DNA of 64,000 bases from Mixia osmundae IAM 14324 (GCF_000708205.1 NW_014575563.1:1171361-1235360), one strand, 5' to 3'. Numbered from the stretch's first letter, positions 26,142-42,608 are shown. Numbers and translations are program-made. Notes: generated by a model from the letters alone, not told the origin.

Positions 26142-26853
26142 CTATAGTCTCGCAGATGCGTGCGGCGAATCGGAGCTCTCATCGTCCGTGTCCTCGCCGA
26201 GATCGATGACCGAAGCGTGCAGAGAGTCGATCTGCCCAGGCGCGAATTCGCGTCGTCGTGAGCTTGTATCGCTCTCGTTCGAGCCGACCTCGAAGACTTC
26301 GCTCTCGTCCAGCGGTAGCCAGGATCCGTCGCTACTTATCCCATCTGACCCTTGCGACGAAGAAGTCCTGGCAGGCTGGAGAGGTGGCCATGCTTCGGAC
26401 ACGAGCGAGCCTGCTGATGAACGTGACGCCGACGTGACTGAACGGAAGAGAGGCGATGATGAGCGTGATCGATCCGGCTCGTTCGTTGCTAGCAGGTCTT
26501 CCTCCGGCGTTGCATGCTGTCGCGTGCATCAGCCCGAGGGGTGCAGCACAGCAGGTCAGGTTGCCTACATCCTGAGTATCACGACGGCGCAAGTCGCCCA
26601 TCTCGTGAGCCTCGACCCAATCAACGCCAGATGCAGTCCCTCTTGGCTGACCGGCGACCTCGCTCGCGTCCTCGTGCTGCTTATCGCTCGATGGCTGCCT
26701 TGCCTGCTGAAGATCATGCCATACCGCGGCGTGATAGGCAGCTTCGGCTCGCTTGCGGTCGATATACTCTCGCACGGGATCTTTGAGCAGGAGGGCTGCT
26801 ATCCCCAGTGTAGCTGCTCCGCCGATGATGTAGACAGCGATGGGTACCGGCAT
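26142..26853 (-). CDS. Membrane-anchored hypothetical protein
   Basis: Exons 26569..26853 and 26142..26516 (52-nt intron, phase 0) give 219 residues. Residues about 4-26 form one hydrophobic helix (IAVYIIGGAATLGIAALLL) followed by a basic/acidic helix (DPVREYIDRKRAEAAYHAAVW), so an N-terminal signal anchor with the rest cytosolic is likely. The C-terminal 120 residues are Ser/Asp/Glu rich with acidic clusters (DLGEDTDDESSD) and look disordered and phosphorylatable. No family recognised. It starts 87 bp from the glutathione peroxidase ATG, divergently. Confidence 0.7.
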
Positions 26854-26940
26854 CTGAGCTCGTGGCTCGTCCACTGGTGAGGCCCTGCTCGCCGCCCAGC
26901 CAGCCAAGCGCGGTGGCGATGACGACGATAATCGTCGGCA

Positions 26941-27618
26941 ATGCGCACAATCCTCTTTGCCGCCGCACTACCGACGATCAGCTTGCTCCAGCCTGTCCGT
27001 CTCGTAGCCGCATCTGCCCGCTTCCATCAAGCTCACTTTGCAAGCATGTCAGCCTCACCTCAGTCGAGTCCCAAGCCGGCGAGCTTCTACGATTGTGTCG
27101 TGAAGATGCCTGGGGGTAAAGAGCTCAGCATGGCAGACTACAGAGGCAAGGTCGTCCTCGTTGTCAATACCGCAAGCGCATGTGGCTTCACGCCCCAGTA
27201 CACCGCTCTGCAGCATCTCTACTCAAAGTACAAAGATCAGGGTCTCGTCATCATCGGCCAACCCTCGAACGAGTTCGGCGGCCAGAATCCAGAGGTAAGC
27301 CGCTTGTCGTACTCATCCGACGTGAAATGACAACGACGATCACAGGGAGACGACGGAGAGAAGGGCACCGCAGCGCTCTGTCAGCGCAACTACGGCGTCG
27401 ACTTTCCCATCGCAGCCAAGGGCACCGTCAACGGATCGGGCGCAGTCCCGCTCTTCGCTTTCCTCAAGTCACAAAAGAAGAGCCTCGCGCTCGAGCGAAT
27501 CAAATGGAACTTTGAGAAGTTTCTCATCCGCAAGGACGGCGAAGTAGCAGCGCGTTATACCAGCATCACAAAGCCCGAGTCACTCGAGCCAGAGATCATC
27601 AAGCTTCTCGCAGAATGA
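26941..27618 (+). CDS. Glutathione peroxidase (thioredoxin-type, Cys-based)
   Basis: Two exons (26941..27294, 27346..27618; 51-nt intron) give 208 residues. The fold motifs are VVNTASACGFTPQY with the peroxidatic Cys (not selenocysteine), ALCQRNYGV with the likely resolving Cys, and KWNFEKFLI with the catalytic Trp/Asn. These match yeast Gpx/Hyr1-type enzymes that reduce peroxides using thioredoxin and may act as redox sensors. The first ATG adds a 35-residue hydrophobic/basic leader (MRTILFAAALP, RLVAASARF) before a second in-frame ATG at 27046 (MSASPQSS). Two products, one organellar and one cytosolic, are possible from these starts. Confidence 0.93.
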
Positions 27619-27703
27619 GCATGCGCATCCCACGCAATCGTCAGTGTTGTACAAGCGAGCAGTCAGCATGATCAAGGATGTATCACAGTGCCGCATGCAG
27701 TGT

Positions 27704-30700
27704 CTACAAGATAGAGTATCGGCCCGTAGCCTGACCGGGACCACGCTGCTCTGCTTCCATAGACGCAGTCGAGGCTTCGATGAGGATTCGCTTGATCTCG
27801 TTGATAGCCGCACGGACTTTGGACTCGTCGTTGGACTCGACGAGCAGGTGAAGCTTTGGCTGATCGAGCGGCCCGGGTTCCTTGCCTTTGTCGTAGAATA
27901 CGCCCTTGTTTGTGATCGATGCCCCCGTTTCCTCGATGAGCTGTACCATTGTCTCCTTGTTTGTGACCTTCCAGCGAGTCTTCTGGCTGTAGTCATTGAT
28001 AGGAATAGACGCGTGAAAGTCGGTTGCATCCGGATCTCGTCGTCGGATATCATCACTTCTGGCGCCGCCGTGCAGTTCGGTCTTTCTGTCCTTGAGGAAG
28101 CGGTTGAAGTTGGCAGCGATGAGCTGAGCGCGCTCGAGAGCAGTAGCCCCTTTGTTCGAGCTCGCGACCCTCTCGGCAGCAGCCATTGCTTCCGCTTGGT
28201 CTACCACTCGCGGCGCAACAGGATCTGGTGCGGGTCCACGCTTGATCTCGACCTCAATGTCCGGCACGACGACGGTAGCTTCGCCAGCCGGCTTGGCGGC
28301 ACCGTCCTCAGCAGGCTCGCCGTACGCATTCCTTTCTGCGCGATTCTTGGCATCGCGTTCAAGCTCGAATCTGTCGAGTCCTTTGCCGCCGAAGCCCGAG
28401 CTTGCAGTCGTTGCATTGCCATCCTTGACCTTTTGCAGAAAGTCAGCTGCCATCTTCCTGAGATCGGCAGGCACGGGCGCGTTGCTGTTCTCAAGCGCCT
28501 TGACGAGATCCATCGAGTATCGATCTTGGTCCTTGGTGATGAACGTCACGCAAGTGCCCTTGTTGCCGGCTCGGCCAGTACGACCTGCACGATGCACATA
28601 GTCCTCGAGATGATTGGGACAGTCGAAATTGACGACGAGCTTGAGGCCTTTGACATCCAGTCCACGGGCAGCGACCGACGTAGCGACGACGACTTGGAAG
28701 ATGCCTTGCTTGAACTGAGCAATGACATCGTCCCGATCGACCTGGTCTTTGCCGCCATGAAGTGACGCTGTGAGATACAGTCGTTTCGAGAGTCGCTGAA
28801 GCAGATCGTCTGCTGCTTCTTGTCGATCGACAAAGACGAGCGTCTGTGCATCTTTGTCGTCATTGGTCAGTCGTCCGAGCAGAGCAAGCAGTCGCTCAAA
28901 CTTGGCATCGTCTTCGACAACTTCGATGATCTGTTCGATCTCTGCAGCGACGACGGATCGACCACCGACGGTAATCTCGAGCGGTTTTTTGAGCACCTTG
29001 CGCGCAAGCGCTTCCATCTGGCGAGGAAAGGTAGCAGAGAACAGAACTGTCTGACGGTCCGGCCGCACTTGACTGATGATTTTCATGACCTGAGGCTCGA
29101 AGCCCATGTCGAACATGCGATCTGCTTCGTCAAGCACGAGATAGGTGATTCGACGCAGGTTGACTAGTCTGCCGGAGTTCGTGCCAAGCAGCTCGATCAT
29201 GCGGCCTGGCGTGCACACAATGACCTCTGCACCCTTTTTGAGATCGTTGATATTGTCCTTGAGTGGAGAGCCGCCATATGAACATATTGCCTGCATTCAG
29301 ATGAGCCGAGTACGCTTAGCCAAGCGGACATGACGCACCCTGAGATTGAGAGCCTTGAGGAATGGCTTGCATTCGCGATAGATCTGATTGGCGAGCTCGC
29401 GTGTGGGCGTCATGATCATCGCGATCGGTCCCTCCATCATCTCAAGCGGTCTTTGATCTTTGATGTGTCTGAACATGGGCAGCAAAAAGGCAATCGTCTT
29501 ACCACTGCCGGTCTTTGCAACTCCGATCATATCGCGGCCCGACATGATGCTCGGTATCGCTTGCGCCTGGATCGGCGTCGGACTGGCGTAATCGAGCTGG
29601 CGGATGACATCAAGGCAGATAGCAGGCAGACCGCAGTGACTCCACTTAGTGATAGGCTTGGGATAGTCGGCGCCTCGTATTTTGATCGCATCTAGCTCGC
29701 CTCGGAGCACAGTCGCTTCCTCCTCGGTCATTGCTGCGATCTCTGGCGGCGGATGGTAAAATGCCTTGCGGAAGGACTCGTACTTTATACGTGAGTGATC
29801 GACAGGCGCGAGATCTTTCTTCTTGAGCTTCTTTGCCGCCAAGCTGCGATGGAAGGGTCAGCTCAGTGTCTACGAGTGCAAGCATGTTACGCACGCCAGG
29901 ATGTCCTCGGGTCGCAAGCCGGCCTTTTCATACTCGTCGGGCTCTCCATCATCGTCGCCAGCATCCTCGTCGAGGTTCATGACGGTCTCTTCCTTGGGCG
30001 GAGGTGCACCGCCAAGACTACGAGCGATGTCGGAAGCGTTGACTTGCTTGACCTGCTCGGTGACGCCGGTCATGAACGCGTCAAGAGGATCGATCTCGTC
30101 GTCCTCTTCAGGCTCGGTCACGGACACTGTGGGAGCGCTTTTGGTCTCCACAGGCGTGACCTCCTTCGTCGGCAGGTCGATTGACATTGCCGATTCTTCT
30201 TGCGGGACGTCACGGGCGGTGTCGACATTGTCCAGGCCAGACGCGAGCGCTTCTTCGGCTTGGCGACGAGCTCGGGCGCCGGCTGCGGCCATGCGCTCCT
30301 CCTCCGTCTCACCAGACTCGCCTACTTCGTCATCGTCGTCCTCGTCTATACCTGCTCCAGTATCTTCGCCAGCCGCGCTGTGATCCATAGCAGGCAGGCT
30401 TTCGGTAGCGTCGAGGTCAGGTTTGTACATGGTCGAGCGACGCCGCTCAAGCTCTTCGTCATCTTCGTCCTCCATGCCAATGGCCGTCTTGCGCGCCTTT
30501 GCTGATGAGCTCTTGAAGCCGATGGGCTGACTCATCTTGGGCGCAGCGCCATTCGTGACTTTTTTTGGGGCGGCTGGAGGAGGCAAGGGTTTGGGAGTAG
30601 CTGGCGGGGCCCCGGCAGACGTGGCCGGTGTGGGCTTGCTCGACAGGGGAGCTGGCGATGCAGCCTTTGCAGGCGGCGTGTCTGTGCCTTGTGAGGTCGG

Positions 30701-31315
30701 TGTGCCGACGACGTTGGCTTTGGCGGCAGCCTGCTTGAGCTTCCATGCCTGTAGCTTCTCGAGCCGCTGTCGCTGACGCTTCTCTTCCTCTGTTTCCGTG
30801 CTGGGTGCAGCGGAAGGGGCAGGCGGGGATCGTCTCGCTCTATCGTCGACGACCCTTGCAGAAGGAGCGACAGGCGAGCGTGACCGGCGTGATGAGCGGT
30901 GGCTGTCGTGCCTCGAGCGATCGTCATCAGCCGCACGGTCTCTGTCTCTCTCTCTGTCGGGATAGTCATCGTCTCGGTGTCGCTTCCTCCTACGCTCGTC
31001 TGCAGCATCCCGTTCTCTGGCGGTAGGTTCAGGCGACCGAGCGTGGCGTGAGCTTCTCGAGCTGCTGGCATGTCTGTCGTCTCTCAAGCGACGATCATCG
31101 CTGTCTCGGGGAGGACCATCATAGTCTTCGTCGTAGCGCGACCTACGTAAGTGAGGATCTCTGTCTGCCGAGCTGCGACTGCCGGATGCCTCACTGCGGC
31201 GATGCTCTCGCCTGCCACCGTCGTTCCCTGTGCGCGTATGCCCAGAGGGTGACGTGCGCCGTCTGCTACGCTTGTAGGAGTCCTCTGACGGGTCGGGTGA
31301 GCGATCATAGGCCAT
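27704..31315 (-). CDS. PRP5: PRP5 DEAD-box splicing helicase
   Basis: Three exons (29895..31315, 29339..29843, 27704..29290) give 1170 residues. A long Arg/Ser/Asp N-terminus (RS-like) leads to the DPLD motif in [11 protein letters not shown], known in Prp5/DDX46. The helicase core then shows [33 protein letters not shown] and [10 protein letters not shown]. The C-terminus carries the KH-like Prp5 segment [16 protein letters not shown] and TGASITNKG. Prp5 remodels U2 snRNP and proofreads branch-site pairing during pre-spliceosome formation. The ATG at 31315 is the first in frame. The gene diverges from PEX3 across 116 bp. Confidence 0.95.
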
Positions 31316-31431
31316 GCCGGGTCGACCCAAAGTTCTGCCCGCCGCTGGTCGTCGCGCTCTCTTTGCTTCCACGTGGCAGCGCCGTCATCAGGTCGTTCGG
31401 TATACCCATCACCTTGCTCACCGTCGACGAG

Positions 31432-33207
31432 ATGCTCGACCGTCTGCGGGGCTACTTCTATGACAGGAGGAGGGGGTTCGCCATCGCCTCGGCCAGCCTG
31501 GGCGGAGTCTACCTGCTGGCACAGTATGGCTTCAACAAGCTCTCTGAGATGCAGGACAAGATCATGACCGACCGTGCCCAGCGTGAGAAGTACGTCTTGA
31601 CAGCATTGACAGCACAGGTCTCCTTTCGTGGGGATTGGCTGACCACTGATCACGCAGTCTACGCCGACGGTTTCAGCAGAATCAGGAGGACTGCTCGTTC
31701 ACCGTGCTTGCGCTCTTGCCGACGCTAGGCAATCAAATTCTCGAGAGCATGGACGTCGAGTCGCTCACTCACACCCTCGCCCTCAAGACACAACGTGAGA
31801 AGCAGCGCCAGGCTGAATCTAGCCAGAACAGGGTGCCCTCTGATAGCACAGTGCTCGTCGAGCAAGATCCTCCCAAATCTGCGCCGAACGGTCTGCCACA
31901 ACCCGAGCCAGCCTCAGCGGAACCTGCTGGGAGCACGAGCGATAGCGTCAAGCCAGAGATTCCGCTCAACTCGCTCATGCCGACCTCGGTCTTTGCTGAG
32001 AGCGCTCACGGTCTCGTGCCGCCCGCGCAGACCATCGGCCTCGGCGACTCGATGGCTTCACTCGACGCAGAGGCACACCGTCAGAGCGCAGCCTTGACCG
32101 AGCAGCCTACCCCTGCGCCGACGACAACAGACGCAAAGCTAGTCGACGCCCCCGAAGAAGAATCCGAGCCAGAACCCATCGAGGACCCGCGGAGCAAACT
32201 CGAGCTCTGGAATGCTATCAAACTGCTCGCATTCGCAAGATCGATCAGCTCGCTCTATGCGGTCTGCTTGCTCGCTCTGCAAACCCATATCCAGCTCAAC
32301 CTGCTAGGGCGGTACAACTACGTCTCCTCAGTACTTGAACAGGCAGGCTCCGGCACGCTTGATGACAGCCAGAAGAGCTTTCAGGGTCTCTCGACGCTCT
32401 TCAGCTCCGATTCGTCTGCGCGCAAGCCTATCGGCATCAGCGCGATGACCGAACAGCGATATCTGACGTTCAGCTGGTGGCTGCTCCACCGCGGCTGGCC
32501 ACAGATCACCGAGCGCGTCCAGTCTGTAGTCGATGGCGTTGTCGCAAGGTGAGAAGCAGCAGCCGGAGAGCAGCTGCACTAGATCTAACGTTGTGTGCAG
32601 CATACCACTGAAGAGGCAGATCTCGTTTGGAGAGACTGACCAACTACTCAAGCAGATACGACGAGCAATAGAATATGAAGATGACGACGACACGCCGCAC
32701 ACGTTCCTTAGTGCACTCTTTCCTGACAATGAATCTGACGAATTAGAAGTCTTGCGGCAAGGCGGTCTGCCCGAGACAGAGACCTTCATCGACGACGAAC
32801 TGAGAAGCCTGCTAGACGAGACGCAAGACTTTGTCGAGTCGCCCGACTTTGTCTACGTACGGCGGCAATGCCTCGATCTGCTCTTCTCTACCTTTCTCAA
32901 CTCACTCTCTGGTTCCTTCGCGACGACAAAGCCAAGCGCACACAAGCAGGCCGACGCGCCTGCGGGCAATGGCGCGTTTGCGCATCCCCTTCAGACACAG
33001 CATGAGGCAGATGGCGCTCAAATCACAGACATCACAGACAAGACAGCGCGACTTGCCAGCCTCCTACCCGTCATCGCGCGCCAATCCCATATGATCCTCA
33101 ACAGCAATCCCAACGAATATGCTGAATCCATCTCGGATGTCAAGGAGCTCAGCGAGCTATCTGCCATCGTCTACACCTCGTTCGAGCGTAGCGTGTTGTC
33201 ACAATGA
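31432..33207 (+). CDS. PEX3: Peroxin PEX3
   Basis: Three exons (31432..31589, 31658..32548, 32601..33207) give 551 residues. The N-terminal anchor (FAIASASLGGVYLLAQYGF) follows a basic stretch (RGYFYDRRR), as in Pex3. The spliced junction reads RENLRRRFQQNQEDCSFTV, a family signature, and then LLPTLGNQILESMDVE. A Pro/Ser/Glu insert of about 110 residues follows, and then the helical PEX19-docking domain (LELWNAIKLLAFARSISSLY). Pex3 recruits Pex19 with peroxisomal membrane proteins. The insert is longer than usual and probably disordered. Confidence 0.93.
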
Positions 33208-33769
33208 CTGCAGCAGGATGCCGCATGCCCTGGCATGATCGTGCACCAAGATCAATCGACGCGTGACCCGAGACGCGTCGCGTTGAATGATCGAAATCAA
33301 CTTTGTCAACCTCGGCCCAGGCATTTTCACGGTACCAGAGCATTGCTTAGAGGGCGCAGGGCAGCCTAAACACGACTGCAGAGCATTTGAAGAGGAGCCA
33401 GGCACCTTTGACAGGACTTGGACACCTCCCACGAGCTCGCAGAGTGCATCGGGGGTCAGACTGACTCGCCGTTTGCTCCTTCATGCTGATCCCTGCGAGT
33501 CTGCAGAATGCACGCTTAATCGAAGTAACACTACTTGTTCGGACTACAAGACATCGACATTGGCCAGCTGGCCTGCCACTTTCATTACGACACCACGCAC
33601 TATCTTGGCTCATTCGGCCCACCCAACTGTTACCGCTACCACCGCAGCACGCCGCACGCATACACCGCGGTATATCATCCATCACACACACGCATACGCA
33701 CAGCAAACACAGCATAGGCAAGCGCCTCGTACATTAAACTGCGATTGGCTCACGAAGCGGCAAGAATAG
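33208..33769. other. 560-bp gap with paired ACGCGT boxes
   Basis: No supported gene; the open frame 33287..33769 lacks motifs and ends just before the AXL2-like ATG, so it is treated as leader sequence. Two ACGCGT boxes lie at 33259-33264 and 33273-33278, 14 bp apart, in a GC-rich near-palindrome. A run of CACACGCATACGCA-type repeats sits near 33685-33710. Confidence 0.4.
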
Positions 33770-38324
<4,555 letters not shown>

Positions 38325-38537
38325 CTGGATCTACCTGTGCTCGCTGTCAGTCGCTGTCGACGCCCAGTGAGCTCACCGCCACGCACGGGCTGAGAGAAGG
38401 AGTGGCTCTCTCCTTTCGGCAGCTGGCAGGCAGAGAGAGAGGCGATAATCTATCGACGCCACTTCCGTACTTCTCCTCTCTCCCCTCGTCGCCGTTCGTC
38501 CCTCCAGCGTTGTCCCTCGATAGACCGCACCTCGCAG
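38325..38537. promoter_or_regulatory. Shared IDH2/IDH1 divergent promoter
   Basis: 213 bp separate the two start codons. The gap has CT-rich tracts (CTCCTCTCTCCCC around 38470) and a near-palindrome CGATAATCTATCG at 38443-38455. No other gene fits in it, so both subunits are probably driven from this segment. Confidence 0.6.
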
Positions 38538-40135
38538 ATGGCGACAGGGCAAGCGGCAAGGAGCGTGCTCGCTTCCTCGAGGAGTGCTCGACCTGTAGCT
38601 CTCAGCCAAGTCCGTCCAGCGCATGCTCAGAGACGAGCGCAAACGCTGAGATAGGAGCGATTGCAGACGGGCAGCATCAGACATGCCACCTCCCTCGGCA
38701 TCAACGTCCCCAAGATCACAGCGAGGGTCAGTAGATGGACCGCTCGCATCCCGCACAGCTGAAAGTCGGCTCGGTCGGACAGGCCCCGACAAAATATGGA
38801 GGTGTCTACACGGTGACGCTCATTCCTGGCGACGGAGTCGGCAAAGAGATCACGAGCTCGGTCAAGGAGATCTTCGAGCACGCCAACGTGCCCGTCGAGT
38901 TTGAGGAGTTCAAGATCTCCGGCGAGACCTCGGCAGACCAGGCAGAGTTCAAAAAGAGTATGGACTCGCTCAAGCGCAACAAGGTCGGCCTCAAAGGTGA
39001 AGCCCTCCCTCTTGCACGTCCCACGTGTGGGGTCACTGACATGTCATGCTCCGCAGGCGTGCTATATACGCCCGTCGAACGATCGGGGCACACCTCCTGG
39101 AACGTCGCCATGCGCCAACAACTCGACATCTACGCCTCTGTCTCGCTCTGCAAGTCTGTCCCAGGATACCCGACCCGACACAAGGACGTCGACTTTGCCA
39201 TCATCCGCGAGAACACAGAGGGCGAATATGCTGGCCTGGAACACTCTGTAGGTCTCGAGCTCTACTCGCCGCGGCCGATCTGACCAACGCGACTGTCACG
39301 ATAGGCCTATCCCGGCGTTGTCGAGTCGCTCAAGATCATGACACGAGCGAAATCTGAGCGCATCGCCAAGTTTGCCTTCGACTTTGCGCTCAAGAACGGC
39401 CGCAAGCATGTCACTTGCGTCCACAAGGCCAACATCATGAAGCTCGGCGACGGCCTCTTCCTCAATACCTGCCGCAAGGTCGCCGAAGAGTACAAGGAAT
39501 CTGGCATCACCTTTAACGATATGATCGTGGACAATACGTGAGGCGCGCTCTGATGATGCTCCCTTGATGTACTGACGTGATCAACGGCGCTCAGCTCCAT
39601 GCAGCTCGTCGCGCGGCCTCAACAATTCGATGTCATGGTCATGCCGAACTTGTACGGGTCCATCATCTCCAACATTGGCGCAGGTCTCGTGGGCGGACCG
39701 GGCATCGTGCCAGGCGCCAACATTGGGAGAGTGAGATCAGCCAATCTACCTTGTCGTTCCAGCTGATCATGCTTGGCAGGAATTTGCTCTCTTCGAGCCC
39801 GGCTGCCGTCACGTTGCGAAGGATATCATGGTCAGCCGAGAGTGCTTCTGACAGCTCAGGCTGACGGTCCTGACTGGACTGACAGGGTAAGGACTCTGCC
39901 AATCCAGTGGCGATGATCCTGTCGGCCTCGATGATGCTCCGTCATCTCGGCTTAGACCACCACGCCAATCAGATTGCCAACTCGGTCTACAAGGTGTGTC
40001 TGCTCTCACCGCTGTCGATAGGTATTGATGCCGACCCCCCCTTAGGTCATCTCGGACGGGCGAACGAGAACGCCGGACATGGGCGGCAAGAACTCGACGT
40101 CTGATCTCACGTTTGCTGTCATCAAGCAGCTATAG
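38538..40135 (+). CDS. IDH1: NAD-isocitrate dehydrogenase regulatory subunit IDH1
   Basis: Nine exons (38538..38609, 38667..38705, 38759..38996, 39057..39247, 39305..39537, 39595..39730, 39780..39830, 39886..39993, 40046..40135) give 385 residues. The first two short exons encode a basic presequence ([19 protein letters not shown]). Then come the family blocks [58 protein letters not shown] and [12 protein letters not shown]1 type rather than IDH2 is shown by YTPVERSGH and VVESLKIM. A start at 38735 would give a shorter protein without a targeting sequence and is less likely. Confidence 0.93.
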
Positions 40136-40232
40136 AGAGACGCATGATGATGGATGCATCTATGCAAGCGCAGCAGTACAGTCGCCGAGGCTGATCGCCG
40201 CGTCAGACAACATGGATTGATGCATTTGAGTC

Positions 40233-40825
40233 TCATAGACCTCGTTGCCGTTCCATGGCGGTGTGCTGATCGAGTACGACAGCAGCAGAGTCCGAAGCGA
40301 CCTGTGAGACGTTTGCCATGCTTGCAAGCTCGTCCATCCCTCTCAGCACATCGAGGTGTAGCTGGCTCAGGCTCTTGCCCATTCCGGGAAAATGAGGATT
40401 CTGCCACACCCGTCTGATCAGCTGCGAACGGTCCCGAGCGGCGCACCAGCTCACTTGAGAAGCGAGGTCTCGCTCCATCATCTGTCTGACCGGAGCATGA
40501 AGGCCGTAGAGGTTGCGTTGGAGGGTCATCTTGAGCGCATCCTGCGTGTCATCGTACTGCACAAGGAAGGCTGGCGTCAGCACGGCGAGACCGACGAGGC
40601 CATGCCCTCTCACATTGTCGAGATGACGCTCGAGAGGGTGAGAAGACTCGGCTTGCGCTGCAAGACTGCGTTGACCGAACCTGAGATCGTCATGCAAGCC
40701 GTAGCCATTCAGCGTCGATGGCGTCTTCTTGTTCGTGCTCGTCGAGGGCCCTGGCACGATCGCATAGGAAGCCTGCTTCGTGCGGTCAGCTCTCGCCCTG
40801 TCATGAGCGCCCGTCGACCTGCCAT
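40233..40825 (-). CDS. UMP1: UMP1/POMP proteasome maturation chaperone
   Basis: Exons 40823..40825, 40614..40772, 40455..40556 and 40233..40400 give 143 residues, close to human POMP (141). The core reads HDDLRFGQRSLA, SSHPLERHL, LYGLHAPVRQMMERDLA and LSQLHLDVLRGMDE, all expected in this family. Ump1 guides assembly of 20S proteasome half-mers and is the first substrate of the mature core. The start is unusual: the favoured model has a first exon of only ATG, followed by a GC donor (ATG|GCAGGT), giving M-ASYAIVPGPS. A GT alternative (exon 40819..40825 joined to an acceptor at 40751) gives MAGPSTS. It diverges from the gene at 41005. Confidence 0.88.
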
Positions 40826-41004
40826 CTTGTAAAGCCTTGACCTCTCCCCCCGCTCAGCTCGACGTCGAACGCGTACGCGGCGGCGATTTGCGCCAACAGT
40901 CTCGCTGTGGCCACGCCCTACCAGCTCATCACGCACTCAGTCCAACGGTCACGGCTCGATCACAAAGCAAGAGAACATCCTTCGACAGCGTCTCCTCGTC
41001 AGCC

Positions 41005-41353
41005 ATGTCAAGCGAGGTCTTGCGCGAGCTCAAGCGGATCCAGGCGATGCAAGATGAGATCTTTGAGGAACACGTCAGGCTCGACCGAGACGCCCAGAAG
41101 GACGGCATGCTCGAAGACAAAGGGGATGACCAGCTCCGTGCCGACTTTCACGAGCGCAAGGTCCGCCTCGAAGCACTGATGGACAAGGTGTGCCTGGCTG
41201 ACACGCGCTTTTCTGGTCCCTGGCTGATGCGCACTCCAGCTTGGCGACCTATCTGCTGCTGCCGAACGCTTTCACGAGCTACCCGCGACGACTGCCGGTC
41301 TGCCGGTCGACGAGCTCCTGGCTGACAAGGTTGATATCAAGACATACACGTGA
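41005..41353 (+). CDS. Small coiled-coil hypothetical protein
   Basis: Exons 41005..41187 and 41240..41353 (52-nt intron, phase 0) give 98 residues. The first 65 residues form one charged helix (LRELKRIQAMQDEIFEEHVRL and FHERKVRLEALMDKLGDL) and the last 30 are less regular, ending KVDIKTYT. No catalytic motif. It looks like a subunit of a larger coiled-coil assembly; family unknown. Its stop is 11 bp from the PTEN stop on the other strand. Confidence 0.65.
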
Positions 41354-41364
41354 TGCGCGACCAT

Positions 41365-42574
41365 CTACAACAGTACAAGCCAGACAGAAAGCGACACAAG
41401 ACCCGTTTGCTTCTTGGCAAAGTCAATCTCTTTCAGACCAAACCTGACCTCTGTTGACTCGCCAGCGACAAGGTTGGCAGCGTACGACGGGATGAACCAG
41501 ACGTAGCCAAGCGATAGCACGTCAGAGAAGTGAATCAGCTTTGTGGATCGCTCCGAACTCATCACTAGCTTGACTTGCACCGGCCGGTCCGCGTCGATGT
41601 CAACTGCCCTCTTGGGCACGAGCAGCTTGTCGTGGTCGCTCATTGGCTGCTCGACAAAGTCGGCCGCGACAGATTGTAGCATAGTCATCTCGTCTGGCCA
41701 GTCGTCGTGTCTCTTGCCCGGCTCGGCGGCCGCATATGACGCATAATCGAATGCAGCATCTGTCCATGTCTGCAGTGTGACCGACAGATGCTTTCTGCCA
41801 AGTTCTGCCAGCTTGCCAGCGTCACTTTTGAAGTTCAGGACCACGCTCTCCATCTTGACACGACGATGCGACATGACAGGCTCTTTGGCTTCGTTGCTGA
41901 TGCATAAACGGGCCCAATAGCGCAAGAAGCGCTGCTGAGAGGGAATGGAAACACCCAATGCTTTCGCGTCAGCTCTCATCCTCCTTGAGGTGTGATAGTC
42001 CAGGATAGACTGCACGCTCTGCTCCGCAGCGTCGTGTAGCTTGGGCGGTATGCTCTCGCATGCCGATCCCGGCTTGAGCAACTCGCGCAAAATGAGAAAG
42101 GCGCATGCCATGCTGCCGCTACGTCCCTTGCCCGCTTTGCAGTGTATCACCACGAAGCCTTGTGGCTGCTCTGCATAGAAATCGCGCATGCGCTCTGTGA
42201 CGAGCTTGTATTGACTGAGCAACGGTGGATGATGATCTGGAAACGGACAGCGAAGGATCTACTTGGCATAGACGTCATCGACCACCTCTGCCGCATACTC
42301 AGCCTGAACTGACCTGTCCTGGCTCGAATGCATCCGAAGGGTATGCATTCTCGCATCGTGGACACAGATTGATGACGAGGAACGGCCGCTGCTTCTCTAG
42401 CAGCCAGCGCTTGACTTGCGTGCGATCATTACGGTACAGTGATTCAGAGCCGGTCGCAGGGTAGCCCATGATGAACAGATTGGGCTCGAGCTGACACAGA
42501 TCCAGATCATAGCCATCTTGCACGAGTCGAGCCTTCTGACCCGACACGAGCGTGCGTAGCCGGTTCAATGACAT
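41365..42574 (-). CDS. PTEN-like phosphoinositide 3-phosphatase
   Basis: Exons 42314..42574 and 41365..42258 (55-nt intron) give 384 residues. The N-terminus has the PTEN membrane-binding pattern (SGQKARLVQDGYDLDL) and MGYPATG. Spliced exon 2 gives the WPD-type loop CPFPDHHPP and the P-loop HCKAGKGRSG with catalytic Cys and Arg; the usual Thr is Ser. A C2 domain follows (VKMESVVLNF to VWFIPSYAANL). The enzyme removes the 3-phosphate from PIP3. The chosen ATG at 42574 sits only 34 bp after the stop of the upstream golgin gene on the same strand. An ACGCGT box is at 42596-42601, inside that gene's tail. Confidence 0.92.
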
Positions 42575-42608
42575 TGTATCTCGCGAGCAAGAGAGACGCG
42601 TGCAATCA

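Noticed and set aside
33287-33769. 160-codon open frame upstream of the AXL2-like gene
   Set aside because: No motif, composition rich in Thr/His/Arg, contains CA-type repeats; looks like leader sequence.
38735-38758. Alternative IDH1 start codon at 38735 (MDRSHPAQ)
   Set aside because: It lacks a mitochondrial presequence; two upstream exons with canonical introns supply one in frame.
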